From an uncultured Clostridia bacterium (GTDB taxonomy: Bacteria > Bacillota > Clostridia > Lachnospirales > Cellulosilyticaceae), in NCBI GenBank assembly GCA_937981575.1, contig CALJNR010000005.1:25126-69885 (forward strand): a DNA stretch of 44,760 nt, written 5' to 3'. The notes below the pieces were generated by a model. That model saw only the letters and a list, made by a program, of their open reading frames with translations. It searched no databases and had not been told where the DNA came from. Below, in pieces: positions 43,501-44,760 of this stretch; the stretch's first letter is position 1; every line of letters begins with the position of its first letter. Made by a program: the position numbers and the translations under genes.

Positions 43501-44760
43501 AATAATAACATTATTACTAGAGAAGGAAGTTATGAAAAATTAGACGGATCAATAGGTGAGATAAAGGAGTTTTTATTAGATAGAGATACGAGTGATTCGT
43601 TAGCAAATGAGTGGTTAGAAGTTCCAGAAGATATTTTGGCATTACCTGACATAAATGGAATAGGAAATGTTTATTCGTTGCAACAGGCTATGGTAAGAGA
43701 CACTACAGGATCTTTAAAGCTATTAATCAAACAGTTTTTAGTAGAAGAAACTATTGAAGGTAGAAATCAGCTTATTGATGATATTTTATTTAAGTGGACA
43801 CAATCAGATACCATCTTACCTAATAGTAGAGGAAATAATTTTGATGCTCGAAAGTTATCAGTCCTTGAAAAATTTGTTGCAAGAGATTTTTCGGGAACAC
43901 AAGGTGTAAATCCAATTGCTGAAGCAGTTCCTCAGCTTACTCAGGCGTACAATATCTTATTCGAAATGACTTATTGTCAACTGATAGAGCAGACACATTT
44001 ATACGATGTATATTCTCAAATAAGATATGATTGGGATGAAAATAGAGAAAATATTGTTGTAGGTTTACAGAGCGTAATAGCTACGTTAGAAGAAATTTTA
44101 GATGAAAACCGTGAAAAAGGAATGTCTTTATTAAGCGATTTTACAAGAGTAGTTAAATATTATCAGGTAGAAGAACGCATAGGATTCAATAATTTTTACC
44201 AGTATTTTGCTATTAAGGATGAAGAGTTAGGATGGATTATTAATAGCACATCAAATAATATTGTACGTGGTACAGTAGGCGATGATGTTCTGAATGGCAG
44301 TGATGCTAACGATGCTCTATATGGGGATTTAGGAAATGATACACTGAAAGGTGGTTCAGGCGACGACAGTCTTTATGGAAAAGCAGGCAATGACAGTCTC
44401 TATGGAGGAAATGGGAATGACACTCTAGTAGGAGGAACAGGCAACGACTACATAGAGGGAGGAGCAGGGAATGATACCTACATCTTTGGACTCGGAGATG
44501 GAGCAGATACAATTTATGATGCAGACGTAACAGCTGGGAATAAGGATATCATAAGCTTTAAAGAAGGCATTAAGGCAGAAGATGTAGAAGCTAAGAGAGT
44601 CGGGAACAGCCTTGAACTGAGCATAAAAGGAACAACAGATAAGATAACAGTAAAAGAATACTTCATTCCTTACTATAACTATGATAGCTACTATGGAAGA
44701 TGGAATAATACTGATAGTACAAACAAAGTAAATAAGATAGAAGAGATAGTATTTGCAGAT
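40567..44760 (+). CDS. Giant RTX calcium-binding protein with lipase-class-3-like domain (partial, runs off the window)
   Basis: Open without a stop from ATG 40567 (AAAGGAGG upstream) to the window end, at least 1398 residues. Order of parts: an N-terminal alpha/beta hydrolase of Lipase_3 type with FTGHSLGGALAQ (Ser176), possible Asp233/234 (NADDIVG) and His315 (LTHGLDKF). RTX block 1 follows at about 411-675, with some 20 GGxGxDxxx-like nonapeptides, many YIYGG. Next is a haemolysin-type related domain (FGRGYGQDWIYDYSE). EF-hand-like loops come at 843-936 (LDLDGNGIE, DRNNNGTIDNGGELFGD, DINKDGKIDENDE), and then a helical region. RTX block 2 (about 1232-1312, seven repeats) and a second related domain (FGLGDGADTIYD) end the visible part. 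No signal peptide. Probably a secreted calcium-dependent lipase, adhesin or toxin. Confidence 0.85.
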   Translation, partial: MITDREYLLLCELAYNNFNIEKDGGKNLALLLPEIKTGIIAKRAEDNPLWADRITEMVEECSYFKLIDYINTNNKFGEGFCAAVFEKSTLNANGTVTTEIVFAMRGTEPELNPLQEDILCDALIATSETPVGQFAQAKAFVENTLARIADERDIAVSSNSFSELVKILNVNFTGHSLGGALAQYMGYLAKDAADETYNRYGKAVTFNAPGIAHLVDSKNFGQYTNIVDYVNADDIVGNLLVGLGSSIYIPGSAQLEINKNYPDMYLSYLSEKIKNIINNPITAFKANPLVQYFDNMPTGYYNECLSAFTNVDLTHGLDKFYDYIVTGKSVNTEFTSNIICEFLTKFAQVLLYSPGQMIDRTLGAFTALSKFNKHFGGLYNTIFTDFAYADLRHWKNGGDLGVPIDNSTILLEGTDANDTLRGRALNDWIEGGRGSDFIYGGEGTDYIYGLDRDSIIKNTNAPDGINYIWGQGGNDYIYGGSNKDYIYGGSGSDYIEGGRGADEIKGGSEADIIYGDSRESYYAKANLSISSYPKDGINTIYGDSGNDWIYGGDNDDKLYGGDDEDTIYGGHGNDTIFGGNHRDVLNGEQGNDTIYGGQGNDDLYGDEGYDKLYGQDGHDYLVGGKGNDELYGGSGKDVLSGGEHDDILDGGTGIDYLEGGTGNDTYIFGRGYGQDWIYDYSEGETNNCDTITFTGNISAKEIKLKRYEDHLLVCVGGYADLITILHFYSSDEEKIEKFKFSDGTTWDLKKILSLPVETLNFAQIQDIYDETPDHKVFLAAFGNIRENPGLPKKVGLKYFPWENVDDADFWMIMNRIFRISEVKAIFDNSRRVPPTPVRVDPIILDLDGNGIETTNVKEGIYFDLDGNGFAEKSSWIKSDDGVLVLDRNNNGTIDNGGELFGDRTLLSNGNFASNGYQALAEFDINKDGKIDENDEIYSKLRVWKGANSYTNSQELYSLEQLGIKAINLQHKTVNILDSNNNIITREGSYEKLDGSIGEIKEFLLDRDTSDSLANEWLEVPEDILALPDINGIGNVYSLQQAMVRDTTGSLKLLIKQFLVEETIEGRNQLIDDILFKWTQSDTILPNSRGNNFDARKLSVLEKFVARDFSGTQGVNPIAEAVPQLTQAYNILFEMTYCQLIEQTHLYDVYSQIRYDWDENRENIVVGLQSVIATLEEILDENREKGMSLLSDFTRVVKYYQVEERIGFNNFYQYFAIKDEELGWIINSTSNNIVRGTVGDDVLNGSDANDALYGDLGNDTLKGGSGDDSLYGKAGNDSLYGGNGNDTLVGGTGNDYIEGGAGNDTYIFGLGDGADTIYDADVTAGNKDIISFKEGIKAEDVEAKRVGNSLELSIKGTTDKITVKEYFIPYYNYDSYYGRWNNTDSTNKVNKIEEIVFAD

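Noticed and set aside
1..44760. tRNA, rRNA, CRISPR array, insertion sequences or phage attachment sites
   Set aside because: I looked for T-loop-like GTTCGA patterns, evenly spaced repeats, transposase motifs and terminal inverted repeats and found none that hold up by eye; a covariance-model scan could still find a structured RNA.

Overview
The window reads as chromosomal DNA of a low-GC, spore-forming Clostridia-type Firmicute. The evidence is the Bacillus/Clostridium housekeeping gene order, strong AGGAGG ribosome binding sites, the PrkA-YhbH-SpoVR sporulation operon, a long-form omega subunit and RecU. A Lachnospirales member (Cellulosilyticum-like) is my best guess, but that is inference from gene content only.

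Bases 1-2780 (minus strand) hold the 5' part of a citrate synthase gene and rqcH. A divergent promoter region then opens the long plus-strand 'ylo' cluster: yicC-remA-gmk-rpoZ, terminator, priA-def-fmt-Zn peptidase, terminator, rsmB-rlmN-prpC-prkC-rsgA-rpe-thiN, terminator. These genes cover nucleotide metabolism, replication restart, N-terminal formyl-Met handling, rRNA modification, PASTA-kinase signalling and ribosome assembly. They are often spaced by 0-4 bp or overlap at ATGA. Next come a 46-codon membrane peptide (where Bacillus has spoVM), rpmB on the minus strand, a Gls24 protein, a FakA-like fatty-acid kinase, and recG-rsmD-coaD plus a coiled-coil protein.

Bases 23996-33486 are more species-specific. 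They hold a PreP-type M16C protease, several small membrane or unknown proteins, an SDR oxidoreductase, an RluA pseudouridine synthase, a minus-strand helical-repeat protein, recU, a lipoprotein that looks like a catalytically dead GH26 barrel, and a 38-codon acidic peptide. Bases 33644-38991 hold the sporulation operon prkA-yhbH-spoVR and the metallo-beta-lactamase-fold gene walJ.

Bases 39000-44760 look accessory. They contain a 46-residue peptide that is 57% asparagine, a membrane-anchored protein of unknown function, and the first 1398 codons of a giant open reading frame. That protein joins a class-3-lipase-like hydrolase (GHSLGG) to two blocks of RTX calcium-binding nonapeptides and EF-hand-like loops. 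It runs off the window. An RTX lipase in a monoderm is the most striking item here.

Between genes there are at least two families of short dispersed elements. One has three copies of about 48 bp, each starting 1-4 bp after a terminator and each with the same 29-nt core length. The other has two copies of a hairpin bounded by GATTTCACA and GAAATCTATA. No tRNA, rRNA, CRISPR array or insertion sequence was recognised.
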